33,095 nt of DNA, taken from JAFASC01 sp036265935. Its GTDB lineage: Bacteria > Pseudomonadota > Alphaproteobacteria > Rhizobiales > Beijerinckiaceae. The stretch covers positions 1 to 33,095 of the forward strand of contig DATAOB010000113.1 of the NCBI GenBank assembly GCA_036265935.1. Reading direction: 5' to 3'. Numbering within the stretch: position 1 is the stretch's first letter; every line of letters starts with the position of its first letter. The position numbers and the translations under genes are program-made. The notes beneath the pieces are model-generated. The model saw only the letters and a list, made by a program, of their open reading frames with translations, had not been told where the DNA came from and ran no database searches. Below are positions 23,031-31,424 of this stretch, piece by piece.

Positions 23031-23966
23031 TCAATAGCCTTTGGCGCGGTCGACCAGCGGTCCCGGCATTTTTCCGGCGCGGAACGCTTTGATGTTTTCC
23101 GCGGCGATCTTGGCGGCGGTCTTCACGTCGGTGAGGGCGGCGATGTGTGGCAGCACGGTGATGCGAGCGTGGCTCCAGAACGGGTGCGCAGCCGGCAGCG
23201 GCTCTTCGCTGAACACATCGAGGATTGCATGAGAGATGTGGCCGCTTGCAAGTGCGTCAAGCAAATCGCTCTCGTTCAGGTGCCCGCCACGGGCAAGATT
23301 GACGATCGCCGCGCCGCTCGGCAGCTGAGCGAAGAGCTCTGCGTTCAGAAGCCCTGACGTTTGCGGCGTCAGCGGCAGCAAGTTGATGAGGATGTCGGTG
23401 CGCGCGAGGAGCGCGGTCAGTCCCGCACCGCTCCACGTCTTGACGCCTTCGACAATGCGAGCGCTCGCGCTCCACGCGCCGACGTCGAAATTCAGCGACG
23501 CGAGCGCCTGCGCCGCGGCGGCCCCGAGCTGACCCGCACCTAGTACCCCGACACGCCGCTCCTGCGCCAGCGGTTGGCGCAATTGCTTCCATTCGCGCGA
23601 ACCCTGCTGGCGCGCATAGGCTGCCAATTGCCGATGCAGGTAGAGCACGCAAGCAAGCGCGCATTCCATCATTGCCTGCGTCATGTTGGGATCGACCAGC
23701 CGCACGATCGGCACATGAGCGGGTAGCGTCGGATCGGACAGAAGCCGGTCGACACCTGCCCACAGACTTTGGATCAGGCGAAGATTCTGCAGCTGCGCCA
23801 GCGAACCGGCGGGCGGATTGGCGGCGAGCGCGATGTCGATGGACGCGAGCTCGTAATCATCGCCGGCAAGAAACAATCGCTCGTCATGCGGCAACGAGGC
23901 GGCGAGCGTCTCGCGCCAGCGCGAGTATTCCTCATCGCCAAACTCGCCGATCAGCAATATGCTCAC
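23031..23966 (-). CDS. D-2-hydroxyacid dehydrogenase, GhrA-like glyoxylate/hydroxypyruvate reductase
   Basis: 311 residues. The NAD(P) fold has GVLGAGQLGAAAAQAL. Catalytic residues follow the family order: Arg in VNLARGGHL, Glu in FSEEPLPAAHPFW and His in VLPHIAALT. NMTQAMMECALACVLYLHR and LINLLPLTPQTSGLLN are typical of the GhrA branch, which reduces glyoxylate and hydroxypyruvate. GTG at 23966 is my choice, since the fold begins at VSILLIGEFG and GAGGAG lies about 12 bases upstream. A TTG at 23984 overlapping the ATPase stop is possible. As last gene of the minus-strand operon it may reduce a 2-keto acid or tartronate-semialdehyde-type product of sugar-acid breakdown, which is inferred from context. 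Confidence 0.88.
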   Translation of the reverse strand: MSILLIGEFGDEEYSRWRETLAASLPHDERLFLAGDDYELASIDIALAANPPAGSLAQLQNLRLIQSLWAGVDRLLSDPTLPAHVPIVRLVDPNMTQAMMECALACVLYLHRQLAAYARQQGSREWKQLRQPLAQERRVGVLGAGQLGAAAAQALASLNFDVGAWSASARIVEGVKTWSGAGLTALLARTDILINLLPLTPQTSGLLNAELFAQLPSGAAIVNLARGGHLNESDLLDALASGHISHAILDVFSEEPLPAAHPFWSHARITVLPHIAALTDVKTAAKIAAENIKAFRAGKMPGPLVDRAKGY

Positions 23967-23980
23967 CCGCCCCGCGCTCC

Positions 23981-25636
23981 TCAAACCGTTCCGATGCGCG
24001 GCAGACTACCTCTCGGGGTTGCCCGTTCGAAGTGCCGCATTTTAGGCGCGGCGGCGAGCAGGGCTTGGGTATAACTATGCTGCGGCTCGCGAAATATCCT
24101 TTCAGCGGGCCCATGCTCGACAATCCTGCCGTTCAGCATCACCGCGACCGTGTCGCAGAGACGCGCGGCGACGCGCAGGTCGTGTGTGATGAACAGGATC
24201 GTCAGTCCGAACTCACCGCGCAATCGCTCCATGAGATCGAGCACCTGCGCCTGCACCGAAACGTCGAGCGCGGATACCGCCTCGTCGGCAATCAGCACGT
24301 CCGGCTCCATCGCCAGCGCCCGGGCGATGGCGATACGCTGGCGCTGCCCGCCGGAAAATTCGTGCGGATAGCGCGCGAGCGCGCGTGCCTCTATGCCGAC
24401 GAGATCGAGCAGCGCGCCGGCGCGCGTCCACGCCGCACCTTTGTCTGTGCCGTAATTCCGCGGGCCCTCGGTGATCGACTGGCCGATCGTGCGGCGTGGA
24501 TTCAGCGAGCGATACGGATCCTGAAAAACGATCTGCACGCGGCGGCGGAACGGACGCAGGGCGGCTTGCGTCTTGTTGCCGATCTCCTCGCCATCCAGGC
24601 GAATTTCGCCGCCACTCGGATCGATGAGACGCGCGATGCAGCGCGCCAAGGTCGACTTGCCCGAGCCGGATTCGCCGACGATGCCGAGCGTCTCGCCGCG
24701 ATGCACGTCGATGCTGACATCATCGAGCGCGCGCACCGTGCGACCGGCACGCAGGAAAAACGCATCGCCAAACGTCTTCTGCAGGTCTTGTGTCGTAAGG
24801 ATCGGCGCCTCCGCTTTCGGCAGCAGGCGCGCCGGCCGCGGCTCGGCACTCGGAACCGCCTCGAGCAGCATCTTCGTGTAGGTGTTCTGCGGATTGCGCA
24901 AAACTTCGTCGACGGAGCCCTGCTCGACAACACGCCCATGCCGCATCACGACAACGCGATCGGCAATTTCCGCCACGACACCGAAATCGTGGGTAATAAA
25001 AAGGATGCCGCTGCGATGCGTGCGTTGTATCTTGCGCAGCAGGCGCAGGATGCGCGCCTGTGTCGTCACATCCAGTGCCGTGGTGGGCTCGTCGGCGATG
25101 ATCAAAGCCGGCTCGTTGGCGAGCGCCATCGCGATCATCACGCGCTGACGCTGGCCACCCGAGAGCTGATGCGGATAGGAACGCGTAAGCTGCTCCGGAT
25201 CAGGCAAACCGACGCTTTCCATCAGATCGAGCACGCGTTTGCGCGGCGCGGCGCGCGCGCCGTTCGCTGCGTGCCATTGCAGCGCTTCGTCGATTTGGTT
25301 GCCGACCGACAAAACCGGATTTAATGCCGTCATCGGCTCCTGGAAAATCATTGCGATGCGGTTGCCGCGCAACTCGCGTAAGCGCGCGCGGCTGGCGGTG
25401 AGCACATTCTCGCCGCCGACATCGATCGCGCCATGCGTCGCTTTCAGCGCGCGTGGCAACAGGCCCATGATCGACAAGGCCGTCACCGACTTTCCCGAGC
25501 CTGACTCGCCGACGATGCAGACGATCTCCTGCGGCCGCACTTGCAGGCTGAGATTCTCGACGGCGAAGCCGCGCTCGGCGCTGCGCGGCAGAGCGATGCT
25601 CAGGCCCTGAATGTCGAGAGCGGGTGCTTCGCTCAC
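23981..25636 (-). CDS. Fused double ATPase of a dipeptide/oligopeptide-type ABC importer (DppD-DppF fusion)
   Basis: 551 residues holding two full ATPase domains. Domain 1: Walker A GESGSGKS (43-50), signature LSGGQRQR (158-165), Walker B IIADEPTTALD (179-189). Domain 2: Walker A GESGSGKS (321-328), signature FSGGQRQR (427-434), Walker B LIADEAVSALD (448-458). In the second Walker B the usual DEP-T is DEAVS, common in this family. Each domain ends with the peptide-importer C-terminal segment (NTYTKMLLEAVPS; HSYTQALLAAAPK). The GTG start at 25636 overlaps the stop of the DppC-like gene (GTGA). A longer in-frame reading to 26455 is antisense-like noise over the permease gene. Fused ATPases of this kind (GsiA-like) serve glutathione, peptide and nickel-type importers. 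Confidence 0.93.
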   Translation of the reverse strand: MSEAPALDIQGLSIALPRSAERGFAVENLSLQVRPQEIVCIVGESGSGKSVTALSIMGLLPRALKATHGAIDVGGENVLTASRARLRELRGNRIAMIFQEPMTALNPVLSVGNQIDEALQWHAANGARAAPRKRVLDLMESVGLPDPEQLTRSYPHQLSGGQRQRVMIAMALANEPALIIADEPTTALDVTTQARILRLLRKIQRTHRSGILFITHDFGVVAEIADRVVVMRHGRVVEQGSVDEVLRNPQNTYTKMLLEAVPSAEPRPARLLPKAEAPILTTQDLQKTFGDAFFLRAGRTVRALDDVSIDVHRGETLGIVGESGSGKSTLARCIARLIDPSGGEIRLDGEEIGNKTQAALRPFRRRVQIVFQDPYRSLNPRRTIGQSITEGPRNYGTDKGAAWTRAGALLDLVGIEARALARYPHEFSGGQRQRIAIARALAMEPDVLIADEAVSALDVSVQAQVLDLMERLRGEFGLTILFITHDLRVAARLCDTVAVMLNGRIVEHGPAERIFREPQHSYTQALLAAAPKMRHFERATPRGSLPRIGTV

Positions 25637-26532
25637 TGCAGATTGTCCATGCCACGCGCGATGCGCGGATCGAGCATGTCGCGAAGACCATCGCCGAGAA
25701 CGTTCACCGCGAGCACCGTCAGCGCGACGCAAAAGCCGGGAAACAGGATCACCCAGGGCGCGATCTGAAAGGATTGGCGTCCTTCCGCCATGATGTTTCC
25801 CCAGCTCGGGATTTCCGTCGGAATGCCGGCGCCGAGAAAGCTCAGAATCGCTTCGGTGAGAATCGCCGCGGCGCACGTGTAAGTGCCCTGGACGATCAGC
25901 GGCGCAATCGTGTTCGGCAGGATGTGGCGCCACATGATCAGCGGCACTGGTGTGCCGACGCCGATCGCCGCCTCTACATACGGCTCTTCGCGCACGCTGA
26001 GCACGACGCTGCGTACAAGCCGCGCGACGCGCGGGATTTCGGGAATGGCGATGGCGACGATCACGGTAAGAATGCCGGCGCCGGAAAGGGTGACCATTGC
26101 GATCGCGAGCAGAATGTTCGGGATCGCCATCACGCCATCCATGACGCGCATAAGGATCGCATCGAGCAGCCGCAGATAACCCGCGACAAGTCCGATGATG
26201 AGACCGGCGACGACAGCGATCGTCGCGACGGCAAAGCCGATGAACAGCGATACGCGCGCGCCGAAAAGCACGCGGCTGTAGACGTCGCGGCCGAATTGAT
26301 CGGTGCCGAGCCAAGCGATTGCCGACGGCGCGCGCAAACGGAAGCGCGGGCGCAGCAGAATGGGATCGACATTCGCAAGATAGGCTGCGCCGATCGCAAG
26401 CAGCAGGATGATGAGGAGCACCGCTACCCCGAAAACTACGCCGGGATTGCGCCAAAGCGCGCGCGCCCGACGTACGTCCGGCAAATCCGCTGCCATCTCA
26501 TGCGCGATAAAGGGCTCGGCCGGGGCGCTCAA
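25633..26532 (-). CDS. DppC-like ABC permease
   Basis: 299 residues, six membrane helices. A first helix (NPGVVFGVAVLLIILLLAIGAAYL) is followed by the periplasmic WLGTDQFGRDVYSRVLFGARVSL block that defines DppC/OppC. EPYVEAAIGVGTPVPLIMWRHILPN is the EAA loop and LSFLGAGIPTEIPSWGNIMAEGR the C-terminal signature. Start TTG at 26532 overlaps the DppB stop in TTGA and has GAGGA seven bases upstream; ATG at 26496 is the alternative and would remove 12 residues of the soluble leader. Works with the DppB-like subunit. Confidence 0.92.
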   Translation of the reverse strand: MSAPAEPFIAHEMAADLPDVRRARALWRNPGVVFGVAVLLIILLLAIGAAYLANVDPILLRPRFRLRAPSAIAWLGTDQFGRDVYSRVLFGARVSLFIGFAVATIAVVAGLIIGLVAGYLRLLDAILMRVMDGVMAIPNILLAIAMVTLSGAGILTVIVAIAIPEIPRVARLVRSVVLSVREEPYVEAAIGVGTPVPLIMWRHILPNTIAPLIVQGTYTCAAAILTEAILSFLGAGIPTEIPSWGNIMAEGRQSFQIAPWVILFPGFCVALTVLAVNVLGDGLRDMLDPRIARGMDNLQ

Positions 26533-27470
26533 TAACGGATCCTCGGATCGAAGATCGTGTAGCTCACATCGACCGCCAGATTGATCAGGATGTAGGCGGC
26601 CGAGAAGAGAAGGATCACGCCCTGGATGACGGGATAATCGCGTGCCAGCACCGCATCCACGGTCAAGCGTCCGAGGCCGGGCAGGTTGAAAACGCTTTCC
26701 GTTATGACAACGCCGCTGATCAGAAGCGCGATGCCGATGCCGATGACGGAGACGATCGGCACGGCCGCATTGCGCAGTGCGTGGTGGGTCAGCACCGCGC
26801 GTTCGCCGACGCCTTTGGCGTGTGCGGTGCGGATATAATCTTCGCCGAGCACCTCAAGCACGCTGGCACGTGTGATCCGGGCGATGAGGGCGATGTAAAT
26901 GACCGAGAGGGTCAGCGTCGGCAGGATCAAGCGCTCGAGAAACGGCCAAAATCCCTGGCGGAAACTGACATAGCCCTGCACCGGCAGCCATTGCAGCTGC
27001 ATCGCCACTGCGAAAATCCAGAGATAGCCGAGGACGAAAACCGGGATCGAGAAGCCGAGCACCGAGAGCGTCATCACGCCGCGGTCAATCCAGGTGCCGT
27101 GACGCCAGGCAGAAAGCACACCAAGCGGGACGGCGACGATCACCGCAAACAGGATGGTGGTTGTCGCAAGCGCCAGCGTCGGCTCGAGCCGCTGGCCAAT
27201 CAGCGTCGTCACCGGCTGGTTGGAAATGATCGACGTGCCGAGATCGCCATGCAGGAGGCGGCCGATCCACTCGGCGAACTGCACGAGGATCGGCTGATCG
27301 AGGCCGAGCCGCGCGCGGATTTCGGCGATATGTTCCGGGCTTGCCGCATCGCCGGCGAGGATCGCGGCGGGATCGCCAGGCGCGAGGCGCAAGAGCAGGA
27401 AGACGATCGTCGCCACCACGCCCATGACGGGAATGGTGGCGAGCACCCGCCCGGCGAGGAACCGGCCCAT
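26529..27470 (-). CDS. DppB-like ABC permease
   Basis: 313 residues. Begins MGRFLAGRVLATIPVMGVVATIVFLLLRLAPGDPA, the DppB/OppB opening. It continues with IRARLGLDQPILVQFAEWIGRLLHGDLG, the EAA loop EDYIRTAHAKGVGERAVLTHHALRN, and ESVFNLPGLGRLTVDAVLARDYPVIQG near the end. All are hallmarks of the peptide-importer permease B. The start lies 25 bases after the stop of the binding-protein gene. The domain is full length without anomalies. Confidence 0.93.
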   Translation of the reverse strand: MGRFLAGRVLATIPVMGVVATIVFLLLRLAPGDPAAILAGDAASPEHIAEIRARLGLDQPILVQFAEWIGRLLHGDLGTSIISNQPVTTLIGQRLEPTLALATTTILFAVIVAVPLGVLSAWRHGTWIDRGVMTLSVLGFSIPVFVLGYLWIFAVAMQLQWLPVQGYVSFRQGFWPFLERLILPTLTLSVIYIALIARITRASVLEVLGEDYIRTAHAKGVGERAVLTHHALRNAAVPIVSVIGIGIALLISGVVITESVFNLPGLGRLTVDAVLARDYPVIQGVILLFSAAYILINLAVDVSYTIFDPRIRY

Positions 27471-27495
27471 CCTGAGCCGCTCGTTCCCGGCCGCG

Positions 27496-29100
27496 CTATT
27501 GCTTCTCGATGTTCCAGAACACCGGCGCGGGACCGCTCAATATGCCTTTCACGTTCGCACGCGCGGCGATCGGGCTCGTATACTGCCCGGTCGGATAATA
27601 CGTGACGAGCTCGTAGGCGCGTTTCTGCACCTCCGCGGCGATGTTCTTTTGCTTTGCCGGATCGAGCTCGCGCGCGTATGCGTCGCGCAGCTTCTCAATT
27701 TGTGCATCTTCCGGCCAGCCAAACCAGCCGCCAGTCTTGCCGCGCGCATTGACACCGACATTGGCAAGCGGGTTCATCATGTCGGCATTCACCCAGGTCG
27801 TGTGGAAAATGTTCCAGCCGCCTTGCGCCGGCGGGTCCATCTTGGCGCGGCGCCCGACCAGCGTCTGCCAATCCATCGACTGCATGTCGACATTAAAGCC
27901 AATGGCGCGCAATGCCTGCGCGGTGACCGGCGCCAGCGGCGCGACGATGGCGAGATCGGTCGGTTGCATCATGACGATCGGCTTGCCGTCGTAGCCCGAT
28001 TCCTTCAGCAGCTCGCGCGCTTTCTCGAGATTTTGCTTAGGCGCGCCGGCATCGGTCTCGTTCGGCGTGCCGCAGACGAACATTGCCGGACACAGCATCT
28101 GGTAATCGGGATTGCCGATCTGCGCGTCGAGATAATCCTGCTGGTTGACCGCGAGCATCACCGCCTGGCGCGCTTTGACATTGTCGAAGGGCGGATAAAG
28201 CCAATTCATGCGCAGCATGCCGGAGAAACCGAGCTTGTTATAATCGACGAGCTGCACGTCCTTCGATTTCTTCATCACCGGAATGAAATCGTGCGGCGGC
28301 TGCTCGATGTAATCGATCTCGCCGTTGATCAGCGCGTTCACCGCCGTCTGGTAATCGGTGATGTTGATCCACTCGACCCGATCGAGCTTGACGATCTTGC
28401 CGCCGGCCATCCAGCTCGGCGGCTCGGTGCGCGGCACATAATCCGGGTTCTTCTCGTAGACGACCTTGAGGCCCGGCTGGAATTCCGCCGCGACGAACCG
28501 GAACGGACCGGAGCCGATCTCTTCAGAGACGTTCTTGTCGGCGGGCGTGTCCGCCATGCGTTTCGGCATGATGAACGGCACGTTGGAAGACGGCTTGCCG
28601 AGCGAGGCAAGCACCAAGCCATAAGGCTCCTTCAGGACCAGCTTGAACGTCTTGTCGTCGACCGCGGTCAGCTCCTTGGTAAAATCCATGAGCTTCTGGC
28701 CCATGCCGTCGCGTTTGCCCCAGCGCTGGATCGAAGCGATGCAATCGGCCGATGTGGCCGGCGCGCCGTCGTGGAATTTCAGTCCGTCGCGCAAAGTGAA
28801 GGTGTAGGTGAGCTTGTCGTCGCTGACGCTATAATCCTTCACCATTTGCGGCTTGATGTCGAAATTCTCGTCCGTCGCAAACAGCGTGTCATAGATCATG
28901 TAGCCGTGATTGCGCGCGATATAGGCGGTCGTGATGATCGGATCGGTGATGCGCAATCCCGAATGCATGACGACGCGCAGGACCTTCTTGTCCTGCGCCG
29001 CGGCGGTCTCATCGAGGCTCAGCAGCGAAGCCGCGAGCACAAAAAAAGCGCCGACTGTCCGAAGAGGGGTGCCGAAAATGCGCAGCATGCGATGCCTCAT
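27496..29100 (-). CDS. Dpp-type periplasmic substrate-binding protein (SBP_bac_5)
   Basis: About 534 residues, with a signal peptide (GAFFVLAASLLSLDETAAAQ) and then the family 5 fold. Recognisable blocks are LRVVMHSGLRITDPIITTAYIAR, YDTLFATDENFDIKPQMVKDYSVSDDKLTYTFTLRDGLKFHDGAPATS, NPDYVPRTEPPSWMAGGK, YPPFDNVKARQAVMLAVNQQDYLDA, and RRAKMDPPAQGGWNIFHTTW. These proteins bind peptides but also nickel, heme, glutathione and oligosaccharides. ATG at 29100 is given. ATG at 29088 has a better-placed TGAGG and would shorten the signal peptide by four residues. The permease genes follow at 25 bases. Confidence 0.92.
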   Translation of the reverse strand: MRHRMLRIFGTPLRTVGAFFVLAASLLSLDETAAAQDKKVLRVVMHSGLRITDPIITTAYIARNHGYMIYDTLFATDENFDIKPQMVKDYSVSDDKLTYTFTLRDGLKFHDGAPATSADCIASIQRWGKRDGMGQKLMDFTKELTAVDDKTFKLVLKEPYGLVLASLGKPSSNVPFIMPKRMADTPADKNVSEEIGSGPFRFVAAEFQPGLKVVYEKNPDYVPRTEPPSWMAGGKIVKLDRVEWINITDYQTAVNALINGEIDYIEQPPHDFIPVMKKSKDVQLVDYNKLGFSGMLRMNWLYPPFDNVKARQAVMLAVNQQDYLDAQIGNPDYQMLCPAMFVCGTPNETDAGAPKQNLEKARELLKESGYDGKPIVMMQPTDLAIVAPLAPVTAQALRAIGFNVDMQSMDWQTLVGRRAKMDPPAQGGWNIFHTTWVNADMMNPLANVGVNARGKTGGWFGWPEDAQIEKLRDAYARELDPAKQKNIAAEVQKRAYELVTYYPTGQYTSPIAARANVKGILSGPAPVFWNIEKQ

Positions 29101-29207
29101 CAAGTAGCCTGTTCGGCAGGCAGGTGAGCCGATCCGCTCCGCAAATTCCGCTCAGGCCATGCCTTTTGCGGATACATGCAGAGGGCATGCCAGGGATCAG
29201 ATACTCT

Positions 29208-30338
29208 TCACCGCAATTCCGCAAGCAGACCGGCGAACAGGCGGCCGCGCGAAACGAGGCTCTCGACGTCGATATATTCTTCGAGCGTGTGATAGCCTTT
29301 GCCGATCGCGCCTAAGCCATCCAGAGTGGCGATGCCCATGGCGCCGGTAAAATTGCCGTCCGAGCCGCCGCCGGCGCTCTCATGCGTAAGCTCGACGCCG
29401 AGATCGCGCGCGATGCCGCGGGCGACCTCATAAAGCCGCATCGTTCCCTGGTCGGGCTCCCAGACCGGGCGCGTCACGCCGCGCGTTACCTCGAAGCGCA
29501 CGTCGTCGTGGCTGCCGGTGAGCGCCAGCATGCGCTCGACGCCGCGGTCGAGATCGGCCTGACGCTTCGCCATGCTCAGCGCCTCGGCGCGGCAGGTCGT
29601 CGGCACGCAATTCACCCAGGTGCCGCCATTGACGACGCCGACGCTGAACGTGCAGCTCTCCGTGGTCATCTCCTCGATGTCGATGATCTTGCGCGCCATG
29701 GCACGGATTGCGGAGCGCCCCTCCGCGAGGCTCGCGCCGGCATGGCTCGGGCGGCCGATCGCTTCCATGTTGAAGCGGGCGATGGCGTAGCGGCCGGTGA
29801 CGATGCCGCCATCATTCCGGCCGGGCTCCGGAACGAGCACGTAGCGGTGCTTTTTGGCTTCCGCCTCGATCAAATCGCGCGTCGAAGGGCTGCCGATCTC
29901 CTCGTCGCTGGTGAACAGGACGGTCACCGGCAGCGGCGTCGCGATTCCCGCGCGGGCGAGCTGGCGCAGCGCCTCCAGGGCGAGGTAATTGCCGCCCTTC
30001 ATGTCAAGAATGCCCGGCCCGTAGCAGCGACCGCCGCCGCGTCGCCACGGCAGCTTTGCAAGCGTGCCGATGGGATGCACGGTGTCCAAATGGCCGAGGA
30101 TGAGGACGCCCGGCTCGCCCGCGCTTGGATGGGGAAGGCTTGCCCGAACGCAATCGCCCAAATTCATCCGGCCGGGGATCGTCTCGATCTTCGCACCGAG
30201 GCTTTCGAGATCGCCCGCGGCGAGGCGCATCATGCGGTTGACGGCGCTCGCATCGAATGTCGGGCTCTCGCACTCGATCCAGGCTTTTAACCCGGCGAGC
30301 ATGGCTTCGGCGTCGAAGGGTAAGTTCACCGCGTTCAC
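29208..30338 (-). CDS. M20-family metallopeptidase (CPG2/ArgE-like)
   Basis: 376 residues. Zinc ligands and catalytic residues are all present: GHLDTVHP (His83), GPGILDMKGG (Asp112 bridging), TSDEEIGS (Glu146 or Glu147 as general base), VPEPGRNDG (Glu171) and GYHTLEEYID near the end (last His). A dimerisation lid lies between about residues 187 and 300 (ATGRPSHAG-type segment IGRPSHAGASLAEGRSA). Family members cleave C-terminal Glu from folate-like compounds, deacylate N-acyl amino acids or split dipeptides. No signal peptide, so it acts after import. The GTG start at 30338 follows the lactonase stop by 33 bases. In this operon it may cut an amide bond of the imported compound. Confidence 0.92.
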   Translation of the reverse strand: MNAVNLPFDAEAMLAGLKAWIECESPTFDASAVNRMMRLAAGDLESLGAKIETIPGRMNLGDCVRASLPHPSAGEPGVLILGHLDTVHPIGTLAKLPWRRGGGRCYGPGILDMKGGNYLALEALRQLARAGIATPLPVTVLFTSDEEIGSPSTRDLIEAEAKKHRYVLVPEPGRNDGGIVTGRYAIARFNMEAIGRPSHAGASLAEGRSAIRAMARKIIDIEEMTTESCTFSVGVVNGGTWVNCVPTTCRAEALSMAKRQADLDRGVERMLALTGSHDDVRFEVTRGVTRPVWEPDQGTMRLYEVARGIARDLGVELTHESAGGGSDGNFTGAMGIATLDGLGAIGKGYHTLEEYIDVESLVSRGRLFAGLLAELR

Positions 30339-30371
30339 TGAAAGTCTCCGCTGTTCGCTTGCGTTCGCGCG

Positions 30372-31328
30372 TTACCCGCCGGCGACGCCCTGCGTTGCCG
30401 TATAAAGCGCATAGATCGACTGGCTCGCCGCCATGAACAGGCGATTGCGCATGAGCCCGCCGAAACAGAGATTGGCGCAGCGTTCGGGCAGCGCGATCCG
30501 GCCGATCGGCCGTCCCTCCGGATTGAAGATCATCACGCCGTCGAGCTCGTCGCTGCCCATTCCCCAGCCGCACCAGAGATTGCCGTCGATATCGCAGCGC
30601 ATGCCGTCGGGCGTGCCGCCGGGGCCGGCATCGATGAGAACGTCGCCGCCGGAAAGGCTGCGGCCGTCACGTCCGACGTCGTAGACGCGAATCGTACGGT
30701 TCGGCACGTCACGCGATGCGACGATGTACAGACGCGATTCATCCGGCGAGAAGCACAAGCCGTTGGGGCCTTTTATATCGCCGGCAACGACGACCGCCTC
30801 GCCGGTCTCGGCATTTAAGCGATATACATTCTGCGGAAGTTCGGGCTCGGCCTTGCGTCCCTCGTAATTCGCCAGAATTCCGAACGGGGGATCGGTGAAC
30901 CAAATCGAGCCGTCCGACTTCACCACGACATCGTTCGGCGAGTTCAGCCGCTTGCCTTCAAAGCTGTCGACCAGCGCGGTGACCGAGCCGTCATATTCGG
31001 TGCGCGTCACGCGCCGCATATGCTCGCAGGTGACAAGCCGCCCCTGCCGGTCGCGCGTATTGCCGTTGGCGTAATTCGAGGGACGGCGGAAAACACTGAC
31101 GGCGCCGGTCTCCTCCTCCCATTTCATCATGCGATTGTTGGGAATGTCGCTCCACAAGATATAGCGCCCGTCGCCGAACCAGACCGGGCCTTCGCACCAG
31201 CGAAAGCCGGTTGCGAGGCGCTCGATGGCGGCGAGCGGCAGGTGATAACGCGCAAAGCTCGGATCGAGCACCTGCACCGCCGGATCGGGATAGCGCGAGG
31301 CCGGTGTCCAGGACGCGCTTTTTTCCAC
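30372..31328 (-). CDS. SMP-30/gluconolactonase family lactonase
   Basis: 318 residues, six-bladed beta-propeller. The metal-site residues are Glu46 (WCEGPVWFGDG), Asn132 (LNSPNDVVV), Asn189 (GPNGLCFSP) and Asp241 (TPDGMRCD). This is the family's E/N/D calcium or zinc site, used to hydrolyse sugar-acid lactones. No signal peptide. The start needs thought: the frame is open to a TTG at 31388, but GGAGG lies five bases before GTG at 31328, so I use that. This leaves a 96-base divergent spacer to the uronate dehydrogenase gene. Lactonase next to uronate dehydrogenase suggests the substrate is an aldarolactone. Confidence 0.9.
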   Translation of the reverse strand: MEKSASWTPASRYPDPAVQVLDPSFARYHLPLAAIERLATGFRWCEGPVWFGDGRYILWSDIPNNRMMKWEEETGAVSVFRRPSNYANGNTRDRQGRLVTCEHMRRVTRTEYDGSVTALVDSFEGKRLNSPNDVVVKSDGSIWFTDPPFGILANYEGRKAEPELPQNVYRLNAETGEAVVVAGDIKGPNGLCFSPDESRLYIVASRDVPNRTIRVYDVGRDGRSLSGGDVLIDAGPGGTPDGMRCDIDGNLWCGWGMGSDELDGVMIFNPEGRPIGRIALPERCANLCFGGLMRNRLFMAASQSIYALYTATQGVAGG

Positions 31329-31424
31329 CACCGCCTCCGATGTAGCATTCGCTGAGCTCGTGCCGGATTCGATACGGTCACCCGGCAATGAGCGTCAAGG
31401 CGGCCGTCCAAAACGGAGAGTTCC

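Noticed and set aside
23672..25324. A 550-codon plus-strand frame
   Set aside because: Antisense to the dehydrogenase and the double ATPase, whose motifs are all intact. The translation is Arg-rich without a recognisable fold.
25637..26455. N-terminal extension of the fused ATPase by 273 codons
   Set aside because: The extension overlaps the permease gene in another frame and reads as Arg/His-rich noise. The GTG at 25636, overlapping the permease stop, is the natural start.
27424..29127. A 567-codon plus-strand frame
   Set aside because: It mirrors the binding-protein gene on the minus strand and has no start signal, domain or plausible composition.
29101..29207. Hairpin in the spacer before the Dpp-type binding protein (CATGCC at 29158 and GGCATG at 29184)
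   Set aside because: Only six pairs with a loop of about 20 bases; too weak to separate from chance, although a processing or operator role is conceivable.
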